From: Rhyacichthys aspro
Lineage: Eukaryota > Chordata > Actinopteri > Gobiiformes > Rhyacichthyidae
Assembly (NCBI GenBank): GCA_036850595.1
Contig: CM072152.1
Location: 3,987,640-4,051,639, forward strand
Reading direction: 5' to 3'
DNA length: 64,000 nt
Position numbers and translations under genes: made by a program. Shown one piece after another: positions 39,170 through 51,129 of this stretch. The notes under the pieces are model-generated. The model searched no databases, was not told where the DNA came from, and saw only the letters and a program-made list of their open reading frames with translations. Within the stretch, counting starts at the first letter, position 1, and each line of letters starts with the position of its first letter.

Positions 39170-40330
39170 TTTAAACTACAAACCGATGCTTGGAGGAGCA
39201 CCCTTAACACGGAACATGCACTATCTCCATCACACGGCCTGGATAATGATTCTCTGTTGAGCCGGACTGGGTCATCAAAAGACATGAGCCAACAATTATG
39301 AGGCTGTGTAGTAAGCTGACACCCCATAAAAGCACCTGATCTGCCGACGAGGCTGCATTCATCTCCACGCTCTTTCCCATTAGGCACAAGGAGAGACTTT
39401 TACTCATTTGGAGATGTGACTCACTTTTCATTTTCAGTCTGATTCAAGTCCAAAATAATGAAGCGCACTGCAGCGGAAACACATGAAAATAGTGACCAGC
39501 ACAGAAAAATATGAAGCAAACAAGGCTCACAATCCTTGATCAGCATTAAATGGCTCTTTGGTTTTTATATCTAACAGCGTCGCCCCCCTAAGCCCCTCGC
39601 CCCAACACCGCCCACTGCTGCCCCTGTGTAAGGATGCCTCGGCTGTGTACTTGCGACCTCGAACTGTTTAATCAGAGTGGATACACAAACATCTGCTGCA
39701 CAAGCCTGGAAGCAGCTAAACATACTTGACTGGTCAAAAAGCCAGTAAATTACATTGACAGAATGACACGTGTAATTAAAAGAATCCATGCTGCTTTTAC
39801 CTTTCGCGCCTCGCACCTACAGTGGCACAAGAGTCGGCAACTCCCACCCCGCTAATTACCATTATCAGTGAAATGGTAGGGTTTGACTCATTAGTTCCAT
39901 GTGCATTTAATTAGAGGCAAGCTGAAATTGGATTTAACTTATTACTTTTTCATGGATCACTTTCTTGTCATCACTTCAAATTGGATTGCAGCCCCAGGTA
40001 ACTAATTATGCCAGCCGCAGGATCAGGAGTGGAGAAATAGGTAATTAGGAACAACACTGTTGGACCCTCGCTGATAGTCCACCAGCAACTAGGCGGGGGG
40101 AGGGGCAAATGAGGCTGGTTTGTGTCGGGGTTCGACAGAAAGCGCGGCTGGTTAAAGACGGCGCGTGGAAGCCGAACCCAGGCAGGCTTCTCCCTCCTAC
40201 AGGGGATTATGTGGCATTCAGTTGGGTTAACGTGTCCTGTCAACATGATGTCTCTGCCATCACTATTGTTTTTTCTCATTCATTTTTTGGCCTCAGATTC
40301 AGCCTCTATTATTCATGCCACCGCTACAGA
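39170..40330. promoter_or_regulatory. candidate conserved non-coding block
   Basis: More than 1 kb of mixed-composition, repeat-free sequence. It contains the TAATTA cluster at 39853-40047 and, beyond it, a CpG-bearing part (GAAAGCGCGGCTGG, GACGGCGCGTGG). Confidence 0.45.
39840..40060. promoter_or_regulatory. cluster of four TAATTA homeodomain cores
   Basis: TAATTA occurs at 39853, 39908, 40003 and 40042 within 195 bp of otherwise non-repetitive sequence, inside the larger candidate conserved block 39170-40330. Clustered homeodomain cores of this kind are usual in developmental enhancers. Confidence 0.4.
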
Positions 40331-40750
40331 GTGAGGTATGGCCAGCAGCCAGCTTTGGGTTCCTCACATTGAATGACACATTGCTTTTATCTGTAGTGTG
40401 TCTGCTTGGATTAGAAAGTTGATATCTGACTGATCTACTACAGAAAAGGCTTGTACAGTGAGGGAAGTAAAAATGTGCTAAGATTTGGGTACAGTAATAT
40501 TTGAGGGGAGAAAATAAGTTATTTGAGATACAGATCTTTTATCTTCAAGTAAATCAATATCCCATTAACATGTTTTCATTATACTGTTTTTATTACCAAC
40601 CTCTTGAAGAACTGTGACAGGTCTTAGAATAAGAATCATTGGGTTATCTACTTTGGTAGAAAAAAATGGTGAAATGTCATATTAAACACTTATTTTTTAT
40701 ACTTGTTTCATTAGAGCTGGTGATTTAAAAGCTTTTTTCTTCATTAGCTT

Positions 40751-40779
40751 GAGGTAGGTTTGGGTGGTGGATGGGACAT
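40751..40779 (+). repeat. dispersed repeat carrying GGTGGATGGGACAT, copy 2
   Basis: GGTTTGGGTGGTGGATGGG followed by ACAT matches copies at 38332 and 63367. Confidence 0.4.
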
Positions 40780-41269
40780 CCAATCTCCACAGACCTCACT
40801 AAGTTTGAATTGTGACTTGTTCTGCGCTAATCTAAATTTGGATAAATATGACTTTTAGGTTTAGTGCCCAGTGAAGAATTTAATAAAGACACACAACCTT
40901 CTTTATCAAACCCCTGACTAGAAGGGCATTCTATATTGTCACTGTCAGATTTCATCTTATATTTCTGCCATGTAAACATATGATCAACATACATCCACTT
41001 ATTCCCTGCTAACTGTCATAGTAATCGTCCATGATATCAAAGGGCAATGACTTGTTTCCCTGCCATTCAGAACTTTAAACCATGCCACCCGACATTGTCT
41101 CATCTATTATTACCATTCAATCCAGAGTGCATACATTTGTTTTCTCCTCTGTTTTTTACTCTTCCTCTTCCCCTCCCTCTCACTGTTTTCACACCATATT
41201 GTACCGCCTCACAGAGGGCATCTCCAGGTCAAAAGATAATGTCTTTTCAGTTTACAGGATGAAAGCCTT

Positions 41270-42000
41270 TTAAGTTCTTGAGAGCCCCTTGAGTGCCCCT
41301 CCTCCCTGCGTTTGCCGTTCACATCCTTCATTTGCGGTCTGCTGGGGGGAAGCGTGAGGTGACACAATCCAGGGGCCAAGCCTGTGCCTGACAGGACAAG
41401 GAGAAGCGCTCTTTTTTTCCACTCCTCCTACTGTTTTGCAGTAGGCCCATGGCATTGTCCTGACACATGTATACCACAGCGCTCCAATCTGTAAGTCATT
41501 AGAGCACTAGGCCAAAGCCTGTCAGCTGGAGTCGCGCCAACGCTGCAGAGCCAACTGAGGCAGCATTTTTGAGGGGTCCCAGCAGCCCGTTCGGCCATGG
41601 GCTCAAAGCAGTACAACGGTGGTAGGTGGGTAGAAAGTTAGCTAGTTACCCACTGGCTATGTGACAATGAGCCAAGCCTGGATTAATGCCTCCCTTTAGC
41701 AGCTGTGAGATAAGCACTCTCTTTGCGCTGGGGACATCTGGACGGCGGCGTCTTTCTATTTGCTTTATAGTCGGAATATATTAAAAGTATTTCACAATAA
41801 AGGAGATGCTGACAAGAGCAAGAGGGAGAAAAAGGCGTTAATATGGAGAGAGAGGCAGAGAGGTGGCAGCCTCCCAAAACACTCCAACCAAATCAAAGCG
41901 TTGCCAGTTCCTAATTGATTCACTTAACAGCTCCTTAAGCATGCCAAGATTAACCAGTCTATTAACGGTAAAATCTCTACAGGTTGTTCACCACAAAAAT
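41270..42000. promoter_or_regulatory. candidate conserved non-coding block
   Basis: GC-balanced sequence with CTGTCAGCTGGAGTCGCGCC near 41520 and GTTCCTAATTGATTCACTTAA near 41906. Short open frames here show no exon-like boundaries. Confidence 0.35.
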
Positions 42001-42929
42001 GGAGACAATTCGCTGCAGATGTGTAGAAAACCACAAACGCCCACTCGTATAACGGCTCCTTGTTCTTTCGCAGTCTATGGAGAGGTGCTTCTGCCCATCT
42101 TTAAAAATTGTAATAGCTAATGTTAGTTACTTTTACACAGAAATGGTCTTATTTGTAGTAATTTGTCCCATCACTTAGCAATGTCTTTCTGACTTAGCCA
42201 GAAAAGAATAAGACATGAAAAGTGGCCAACATGCAGGCTTAAGGTAGACTTATGATGTAGGCCAAAATAAAAATAAGAACAGGAAAAAAGTTATACATTT
42301 TGTTAGAAAAGTGTTACAATTAAAAGTTAATTTCACATGGCTCATTGCAGACGCGATTACATACACTTCTTGTTATCAGCTTATATGATTAAATAGACTG
42401 ACGGTTTTGTGGAGGTGGGATCATAGTATCATAATGACAATAAGGGTCTGATTTATTAAAAGCTTATGTATTTAAAAAATATGCAGGCAATGTCTAAACA
42501 TAGAAAATACAGCCTGAGAAAGATTGGCAATTGCGTGTGAAAAAATGTAGACGCAATCTATGTGATGCTGTTAGCTGTGCAAGGATGTGGCATAGGAAAT
42601 ATAAAAAGATGTTCTGCAAGAGGTGCCTTTGTAATATCTAGAATGAAGCTGAAGAAACAGTTACACAATATCTGCTGTGCCATTGTCTTTCTTCTTGTGT
42701 CTTGTCTTTTTCCATGTGTGGATGTTTGGGTCATTGTTAAACTTGCCTTTAAGAGAAGCCTTTGTTTATACCCATGTGTAAAATCCAATAAAATGTTATT
42801 CCAGGAATGCACCTTATACAATGATGCAATCTCCCCCCTTTTTTTCCTCACGGATGTTGTGCTGTCGTTTTACCTCTTCTGTCACTCTCCCAAAGTGTCT
42901 CAAATGCTAGCTTGTGCATGATTCCTCAG

Positions 42930-43850
42930 AGGCTGTTCAAGTCTGAAGGTGACGCTGTAATGAAATCTGGATTTGACGCCTGCTTTGCTTTACGGTGATA
43001 CAAGGCGTCAGGAATGATCAACACAACACAAGCCCCGGATCAGGCCCGTCTCTTTGGCTGCCTGTTTTCCTTGTCATATTGTAAAAATGTATTATGTGTA
43101 CTGTATAGATTAGAACCAGGTTTGGGATAATCCTGTCAGAATGAAGTCATCTGTCCTAGTTCCTACAGTCAGGCAGGCACTTGGGGGGAAAAGGAGGGGG
43201 GTGGGTGCTGTTTTGGGAGCTCAGTCTCAGCCAGGATGTCGACTGTCGAAGTGACTCCATCACAACGCTGCACGGGAGCCAATTGTCCTTGTTTGGGACG
43301 CATTTTCAATTTGTTGCCTGATGTTTCCCTTCGAGCAGTGATCCTGTCATATTCCCAGATACACTCACATATGTACCCTTTCAAATGTGTTGTCATCATC
43401 TGGCGCTGTATCTCAGTGTGCAATGTTGAGAGTGATTCATCTGGCCGTTAGCAGTGGAGTGTAGAACAGTTGGCTCTGCGGTCCACTAAAGAATTAACAG
43501 CACTCTCTTGCCCCTTTTATGCTCATTTTTTATGATATTGGTGGGAAGTTATTGACCTAAATCCCTAATTTCAGTGTGTATTTATGCTCAACGGACGATA
43601 CAGCTAAAAAGTTTTGTTTTGTTTTTGTGCATTTACTGCTGTACACTTCTAACTCATCATCTTTTTCTGTAACGCTGAGCTTGAGTCTTGATCCATCTCA
43701 CCTCTGATATTAAAACATCGGGCCTAAAGATGGGACCGCCTCCTTTTAGAATACCTTTTAGGATGAGATCAAAGAAGATTCAGGAGGAGAAGAGTGGCAG
43801 AGTACACGTAATTAGCTTGACGGAGCTAACACAAAGCTAACAAACAAATG
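42930..43850. promoter_or_regulatory. candidate conserved non-coding block
   Basis: Complex sequence with CAGCCAGGATGTCGACTGTCG near 43230 and GTACACGTAATTAGCTTGACG near 43800. No repeat is recognised. Confidence 0.3.
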
Positions 43851-44403
43851 AGCCAACTCCTTCTCATTATTGCTGATTATTGCACTAATATTGAAAGTAA
43901 AGTTATTCTAAATTGTAAACAACTTAACCAGTTTACAGTGAAATCTTCAGTGAAGAGCTTCAGACACACAGCATTCACATCATCAGCTCACCGTGGGGTG
44001 CACACTGACAAAGTTCTGACGATAGAGCACCATAGGGTCCCAGTAGGACTGAATCCGGATGTGAAAGTAGAGGGGGATTTTGTTCACACATTCAGGTCAC
44101 GTGGATAAGATCGGGATATGGTGCGGATTATTTGGATGTGTGAAAAGGGCTTACTTGGAATGGTTCTTTTGTTGGCGCATTTGTAATTTTAGGCAGAATG
44201 TTAGTAGACCTTTAAACCTCATCAAACACTAGTCGACATTGCAACACTTTTCTTTTTCACTATTTGAAGTAAAAGATGAAACATTTCCTATGTACCAACA
44301 AAACGCTTTGGTTCACAGACGTGTTCAAATCTGTTTTAGTGCGCACTTGATGTTTACAAAAAAAGTCGGTCCAGCTTACAGGTGATACATACAAAAGGTG
44401 ATT

Positions 44404-44545
44404 AAGATTCAAGATTCAAAGACTTTTATTGTCAATTCACTCTATGGGTCGAACATACAGATGAACTGAGACACTGTTTTTCTCTCACCTTAGTGTTGTG
44501 ATAAAGATAAGAATAAGAAAAATAAAATTAAGAAAATAATAAAAA
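44404..44545 (-). mobile_element. LINE 3'-tail remnant, reverse orientation
   Basis: The start AGATTCAAGATTCAAAG then TTTTATTGTCA resembles the reverse complement of a common fish LINE 3' end with a short tandem tail. It runs into an A-rich AATAAAAATAAAATAA stretch. Confidence 0.45.
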
Positions 44546-44549
44546 TAAA

Positions 44550-47080
44550 ATAATATATATGATGAAAGAGAATGACTATTTCTCATGTGCGTCTCAGGCT
44601 GGTCACAATAAAAAAAACACTTTAAAATGAACCATTTATCTTGAAGAGCCTATAGCTAATATTGTCACCATGTATTTTGACAAAGAGCTAGATATACTAG
44701 TGATAACAATAAAATATGGCTTCAACTGAAAGAACTTGGCTCAACCTGAAGGAAATGTTTTGCCAGCAGGGAAAGGTAGATTACATTAATAGTTCAAACA
44801 ATACCAAGTATCAGCCATGTAAATGTTAAACGGTTTATTTGATCATTTCTATCATTTGTCAAATGGGTGTGACATTTATAATTTGTAGACAGCTACAGAA
44901 ATGGAGGCATCGAGGTACAAGTTTTGTTCCTCTTACTGTAAATGAGCCTTTCCATTTCACAAGCTTGATGAAAAAAGCAAGCTTAGATACATTTAGCATA
45001 ATTTATTCAGCACATCCGCGAATATCAGAATTATACCTTTATGACGGCCTGGTAATAGTATCTTATGTGCCTGGTTTTGCTAGTACTGGTTATTTTTATC
45101 TTTACAACCTACACAGCCATTGTTGTTGCTTTGTATGTGACGACTTTCTATTCATTGTTATAGTCAAATCAGAGATGAATCAACAACCAAACAGAACAAA
45201 CAGAAATTCCCCCACCTACCCAATCTGAAGCTTCTCAAACCCAAGTGTTCTTGTTTTGACTAAGTGAAAACCACACTTGACGGTACACGCTAGAACACAA
45301 GCTCTATTATACAGCGACGGGCACATAACCTCAGGAAATATTTTCAGTTCACATGTGCTGACTAAACACAGCGTTTGTGAAATTAAAAGTAAATAACCAA
45401 ACCCATTTAGAATACACCTGGAGCAACACAGTGACTCCGGATTGAACCGCTCTTGCTTCCCTTTGTGGCAGGTGATAAATGCATTGGTTCAGGCATGTTC
45501 TGAATATCATACACTTAACAGAAACGACATAAGGCCTTCAGATATACTCACCCTTTCTAATATGTTGCAAAGCTATCGTGCAAGACTTACATTTGTTGCG
45601 GTTGAGTTTAGCAGTTGGCGCGATGTTAACAGAGGCATGCTGTGCTTATTTCACTTGGCAAGTCACCTCTGTAATTTCATGTTGCAGAAGTGACACTGAT
45701 GACATGTTAGCAATCCTAAAAGGTGACGGACAATTTATATCTGATCAAACCGCAAACTGATTCTGATTGGTCAGTTGGAAAAGTCTGTGTTTGACCTTAC
45801 TTATCAGGAGTCCTGACAATACAAGTTTTTAATGCTGATATATTAAAGAAATGAGGTAATCATGTTACGCTGAACTGCTCTTGAGAAGGTTTGAGTTAAA
45901 AAGCACAAGTTTCTGATCAGGTGATCACAAACATTTACACTTGGTTTGGGCTGTACCCAATAGGTCAAGGACAGCTTCCATTCAAAGTGATTTCTGCCTT
46001 GTTCAATTATTAATATTATTTAGGATGGCTGACAAACTAGCCATTGTTGACTCATGGACACTGAGTATCAATAAAGCACACAATAATTATGTATTTCTTA
46101 CTGCAAGTAATATGATTCATAATAATAATTACCATAAGAAAATTATTTTAAAAATGTACCAGTCTCGAGGGGCAGCCCCGTTGTCATGAACTTACTGCAA
46201 AATATGTTTTTTAGAGATTCAGTCTCACATGTTCTGTTTAGGTGAACTTTTCTGCAAGTTCAAAAAATTCCAAATGATACTGTTGCCTGAATCTTCATTC
46301 AGACCACTAAGTGTGGTCCCACAGATTTACTTTTGTATTACCAACAAATCACTGTTTTACATTGCCTGTATTATGTACAGGCAATGTAAAACAGGGCCTG
46401 TACATAATATTTAGAAACACAGACATTTTGTATTGGTAAAGCAGTCATTGTCATTAAATGCAGAAGAATAATGCCTCTTGTTTTTTGGAATGGTGGAAGT
46501 ATTGTGCTGACCCAAATAAAACCTACAGCGACCCTCTGCTGTGGTGAAATAGTAATGGCATACATAACGGGTGCACTCTTGTTAGTGTAGAAGTATTTTA
46601 GTTGCCGTGGTGATATTATATGGAGCAGCTGTTATATAGGTCCACACCTGCCCCGCCGACTCTGTACGTCGGTAAACAATGATTTAGTTTACCCACAGGG
46701 AAACAGAGACTGTTTGTTTTCTCATGACAATGGTCCGGGTCACCAGCCTTACAGGAAAAGCAATGAGCACACTTTTGGAGTTTCCCTCACTTTTTCTTGG
46801 AGTAGCTACAGTTAGGATGTCAGGGCAGCTTATTTACAGACTTTCCCACTTAGCCTTGATATCCTGGAATATAGATGCTAGTTTTTCTCTCACAGAAGTT
46901 GGGAGAAACTTAAAATGTCCTAGAAATTTTTTGTGTTCGTAATATTATACCAAAATGATAACAATGATAGCAATGAATTTCTTTTTGAATCAGATTATTC
47001 CAGTGAATTTAATTTACCTCTTTGTTGCAGGTTTTGTGCCATTCTAGTGTTTCTTTCATCCCCAAAACTCGTCTCTTACG
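44550..47080. other. AT-rich intronic stretch with the hairpin cluster
   Basis: No gene is recognised. The open frame at 44839-45228 has no recognisable domain. The 45420-45690 segment is more complex and could be regulatory. The inverted repeat cluster at 46352 is annotated separately. Confidence 0.4.
46352..46408. repeat. overlapping perfect inverted repeats (hairpin cluster)
   Basis: A 19-bp arm CTGTTTTACATTGCCTGTA (46352-46370) is followed after 5 nt by its perfect complement (46376-46394). A second pair, ATTATGTACAGGC (46370-46382) and GCCTGTACATAAT (46396-46408), overlaps the first, so the two hairpins exclude each other. There is no sign of a larger element around them. Confidence 0.9.
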
Positions 47081-47099
47081 GCATTCAAAGCATTAGACA

Positions 47100-47670
47100 T
47101 AAATCTATTGACAAAACCAGCCAACCCCTTAAACACAAACCTATCAAGACTCTCTGTTTTATTCACTTACTGCTACTCTGTTTTCAGCATTTCAGTAGTG
47201 ACCAAACAAAAAGTGTTAGTACTTCAAAGGCAGATTTAAAAGCTGTCATTGTTTTATTCACTAGCAGTTGCTCTATGTTTTGTTTTGTTTTGTTTTTTTT
47301 TACATTTTTGTGCATAAACAGTAGTCAGTGAACAAAAAGAGTTGGTACTTAAATTACAAATTCAGGCAATCACTCTGTTTTTGTTGGGGTTTTTTTGCCC
47401 GGTGGCTTGGTTTTTCACAATTTCAATACATAAAACAAGTGAGTACAGAAGTCAATGAACAAAACCAGCTAATCATTCAAACACAAACTTAGACAATTGC
47501 TCTGTTTTATTTACTGGCAGCTGCTCTGTGTTTTTTAGCTTTTAAGTGCATTAAACCAAATTCAATAAACAAAACCAGCTAGTCCATTAAACACTCTATA
47601 ACTGTTTTATTTGCTCAAGGTTGCTCAATGTTTTAACCTTTCAGTGGACAAAACAAACCCAAGCTAGAAC
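47100..47670 (+). repeat. degenerate satellite-like tandem array, unit about 85-130 bp
   Basis: The anchor ACAAAACCAGCTA or ACAAAAAGTGTTAGTAC recurs near 47112, 47212, 47330, 47458, 47569 and 47650. Each anchor is followed by an A-rich part and CTCTGTTTTATTTACT then GCTCTGTGTTTT-like sequence. Units vary in length and have decayed. Confidence 0.65.
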
Positions 47671-47899
47671 TTTTTATATTTATTTATTTATTGCTTTTTT
47701 TGAATACAATTTTAAATATAAGTTCTGTTTTATAGATAGTTAAATATCTCTATGGGATGACTAGGAGACAAAACTGTCTCTCTGTTAAATACAGTTTAGA
47801 ATTTTCTTATATATACTGCTTTTTCACTTTGTCCTGTAAAAGTGGCAAGCCTGTTTAGTGTTTTGGTAGTTCTTTTGTAATTGGAGCCGAGTCTTTATC

Positions 47900-48920
47900 T
47901 TGAGTCAGAGCGGAGCGGAGCAGAGCACAGCACAGGCCAGACCAGACGTTAACTCATACTTTCACTGTAAGTCAAGCAGGAAATGGGAGTATTTTATAAT
48001 GTCATCCACTCTGTCATGAACACAATCGCTCAGTGCTTTCTGTAAACTATCACAGGGGACGCCGGTTCAAGGCTCACAGATATTGATGTTTTTCCTTTCT
48101 CTGAAAAAAAAAAAAAATCTATAACGTGTGTGTATGGCATGGACGTATGTGTAATTATTTTACATAGTGCAGGCACAGAGGCAATGGATTAGAAAGGCAG
48201 TCTGTGAGAAGAGGAGCTTGAACTGTTTGTCTGCTAAATTTATCATGAGGCCTTTGGGAGCGTTGAAATGAGAACAGTGGCCTATTACTGCTAAGAAGGT
48301 GTTTTATTGAGAATACGCCGACATGCCACCCCTGGGAGAGCGCCAGCCGGGGGGAGACGAGTGTGGCCCAAACCACTTGTGTTTGACAAGCACAACTCCG
48401 GTGCGTCACTGTCTTTTTGTATCAGCCGTACATCATTACATAGAAAATAAAAAAATAAAAACCTTTTCTCCTACTTAATTATTCACTATGATATGTATTG
48501 GCATTGTCACTTTGGACGCTTGAGGTACCCCAGTCAATAATTTATATAGGTCAGGCCAGCTTAGTGAAAGTCATTGTTAGTTATTAGCAGATGAGAGCAG
48601 TGGCTTGTTATGCTGCTGCGCTGTTTATTTGAGCCGTGTGTTTGTGGACTGGAAGCTGTCCCATGAACATTCCTTCATCCTCAGCCAAGGCTTTACAGCC
48701 ATTGATACAAGTTGTGTTTTTAAACTCTCTCATTCATTCGGCTGTGTGTTTATTGTCATGATAATTAGCCAAGTGAGGTGCTACTCTTGCATCATGACTT
48801 GCTGCTAATACTTTAAAGGCATAAAAATGAAGGATTTCCTGGCCATTATTCATAAACAAGTGACTTTGTGCCCCATTCTGATGCTCATCAGTAAAAGTCA
48901 AATCCAGGCTTTTTCTGGTT
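47900..48920. promoter_or_regulatory. candidate conserved non-coding block
   Basis: It begins with a CAGAG/CGGAG pentamer stretch (GAGCGGAGCGGAGCAGAGCA near 47910) and continues through CpG-bearing GAGCGCCAGCCGGGGGGAG near 48340 and GGTCAGGCCAGCTTAGTG near 48550. Confidence 0.35.
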
Positions 48921-49179
48921 TGGAATAGACTTTAGACTCCTGGGGGGGAAAAAAACAAAACTCTCCTTTGTTTTGGGAGCTGCAGAATATATCACAAGTT
49001 ATTGTTATTGCAATATTATTGTTATTGTAATATTCATATCAAAGAATGACTTGCATCACAATAACTTTATGGTCTTCTTTGTGATAGATATTTAGCTATT
49101 TGCCTTAAAGTAATGGTCCTTAAATCAAACTGTGGTGGCTCTAAATAAAAAGTCCTAAATTAGATCTGTTTATCTTTCC

Positions 49180-49225
49180 TTAGTACTCATATCTTAGTAC
49201 TCATATCACCCTTAGCACTCATAAT
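49180..49225 (+). repeat. short tandem repeat, CTTAGTACTCATAT x3
   Basis: Three imperfect 14-18 bp copies: CCTTAGTACTCATAT, CTTAGTACTCATATCA and CCTTAGCACTCATA. Confidence 0.75.
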
Positions 49226-49374
49226 GTTTTCACATATCCCAAGTTTGAAGTTTGAAACATTGAGATAAACACTATTATTCTTGTTTGGTTGAGGAAGTTT
49301 AACTGCAAAACCTTCCAGTGGATTTTATGTATGTGTTCTTCTAAATTCTACTCAAACTCTACTGAAACTCTCCT

Positions 49375-49525
49375 CAGTGGTCACCACAGCAGAGTAAGTT
49401 ACCTTCCTGACCTCTATTTCACCTGGGCTTGGGACCGGCACAGAGACTGTGACTGGAGCTGCTCCCTAGAGGATCTGAACCCCAGTCTCCCACACTAAAG
49501 GCAGGTGCACTGGTCTCTTTATGAA
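49375..49525 (-). mobile_element. tRNA-derived fish SINE, reverse orientation
   Basis: On the minus strand it reads CTTTAGTGTGGGAGACTGGGG then TTCAGATCCTC (B-box region), followed by TGCCGGTCCCAAGCCC and a 3' part ending near TCTGCTGTGGTGACC. This order matches a widespread teleost repeat with GCCGGTCCCAAGCCCGG and CTGTGGCGACCCC. It is shortened in the middle. Confidence 0.6.
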
Positions 49526-49643
49526 AGAGGAGAAGTTCTTTTATATTGAATAAGCTCTGGAATCCTTAGGAGCAGCATAAATGGCCATTTTGTTCTCTGT
49601 TTGTTTAGTTCACACAAGCTGTTTTTTTCCATCTACTTGGTTG

Positions 49644-49704
49644 TTTGTTTTATTCGCTGGAATGATGAAAAACACAGAGCAACTGTCAGTGAATAAAACA
49701 AAGA
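49644..49704 (-). repeat. inverted relative of the 47.1-47.7 kb repeat unit
   Basis: The reverse complement reads CTTTGTTTTATTCACTGACAG then TTGCTCTGTGTTTTTC, closely matching the unit core at about 47498-47540. The repeat therefore also exists outside the array and in opposite orientation. Confidence 0.6.
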
Positions 49705-50353
49705 GACATAATTATCCGTTTGAGAGAGAATTATCCCAAAAATAGATTTATATGAATTGAGGGATGACTCCTTCTTTTACTGATTTATAATGCTTTCCTG
49801 TTCCACTAACTGTGTTTACTCCCCCTGCTGGCGATGACATGAGTAAATTTTTCTTTATAAGAAATAGACCCTTTAAATAAATATGTGCTTTGTTGTTGTC
49901 ATTACGTTTTCTTTGCATATTCTAAGTAACTTTTTTTTTTTTACTGTTTTAATGACCCACAAGCCTTATGTGTGTTACAAGCCTTTTGTTTCACATAAAC
50001 ATTATCAGATCATTTCAGTGAGCTGCATGTTAATAATTTAATAGTTGTCTTTAACTTCATACTAAAGAAAAATACTGGAGCAACATTTAAATGTAATGCA
50101 TAAATATGTGTGATTAATATCAATGCTATAAAAAGTATAGTTGCAGTCACTCACTTCTTCATCACTATGTTTAGGGACCATTCAGGTTGCATTCATATCA
50201 ATAACACACTTCAGATAACATTCTTGATTATGCACCTTTAACAAATGTGTTTAAAAAAGCCCCACAACATTTTCTTTGAGTACAAATTGCTGCTATGTGT
50301 TGACAGGAGTGAGAATTTAAAAAAAAAGTCTGGTTTTGAGTTCAGTCAACTCT

Positions 50354-50367
50354 CCAGTAGGGGGCAG
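50354..50367 (+). promoter_or_regulatory. CTCF-like motif
   Basis: CCAGTAGGGGGCAG fits the vertebrate CTCF core CCASYAGRKGGCRS at every position. It lies about 0.8 kb upstream of the promoter candidate. Two weaker relatives ending GGGGGAG occur at about 32632-32644 (+) and 49821-49834 (-), so part of the signal may come from repeats. Confidence 0.4.
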
Positions 50368-50859
50368 AGTCCTGTTTCCTTCCTCTGGACGTCTCCCCAA
50401 GTGCACCAGGGTGTTAAAGAGTGGGATGATATCATGACAGCTAATTGCTCTCATTGGGATGGACTTGGATGGATTGCCTTGTAGCTGCTGTAATGTTCTC
50501 TATTAATGGAAGTGGTTTTAGCTTGTCTCAGACCAAACAGTAGGACTTCTGTGTTTTAAAGTGAGTAAAAGTTGCAGCTGTAGTTGAGTCTTCAAACATT
50601 ACACCATTACACCAGAGTTTGCCTGTGCTTATTGCCGCTTATTGCATGCTATTGTTTGTGCTAACATTAACATTGAAGGAAAAAGAAAATATTACAGAGT
50701 GTTCTCATAAATAGATGATAAAATGCAGGCTGTATTGTCTGAGCTCGAGAAAATGTGGAGGAAGAGGATTTGAACTGAGACTGTTTGTGCGTTTGTTGTT
50801 TTCAGCATGTGAAATGAGTTGAGTCTTTGTGCTGCCACTGTAAACAATCTCATTTAACA

Positions 50860-51060
50860 GAACAATAAAGGCCAGTTTTCTTTCTTTCCGCTGGATAGCT
50901 GTGTTTACTTATCTGCTGTTTAATTAAAGGGTCTCTTTTCTTTAGGCTCCCATTGTTTCAATGGCACTGCCGGAGACCCAGCAGGGGTCAAAGGGTTAAC
51001 AGCCGTCAACTGTGTGTGTGCCTCTGTGTGTGTGTGTGTTTAAAGGGGCCCCACACAAAG
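50860..51060 (+). promoter_or_regulatory. upstream flank of promoter candidate: forkhead and homeodomain motifs, TG run
   Basis: A TGTTTAC forkhead core (50902-50908) and a palindromic TTTAATTAAA (50919-50928) lie about 250 bp before the CCAAT boxes. A short (TG)n microsatellite follows at about 51011-51040. Forkhead sites on both sides of the CpG block would allow FOXP autoregulation; this is inference from motif matches only. Confidence 0.3.
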
Positions 51061-51129
51061 CCCCAGTTTCACCTGCAGACCGGCCTGTGGCTCCTATTGT
51101 CAGGCCCCATTTGAATTGATTATGTTTAG

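Noticed and set aside
44839..45228. A 129-codon + strand open frame
   Set aside because: Composition follows the AT-rich intron; no domain, no splice context, no nearby gene.
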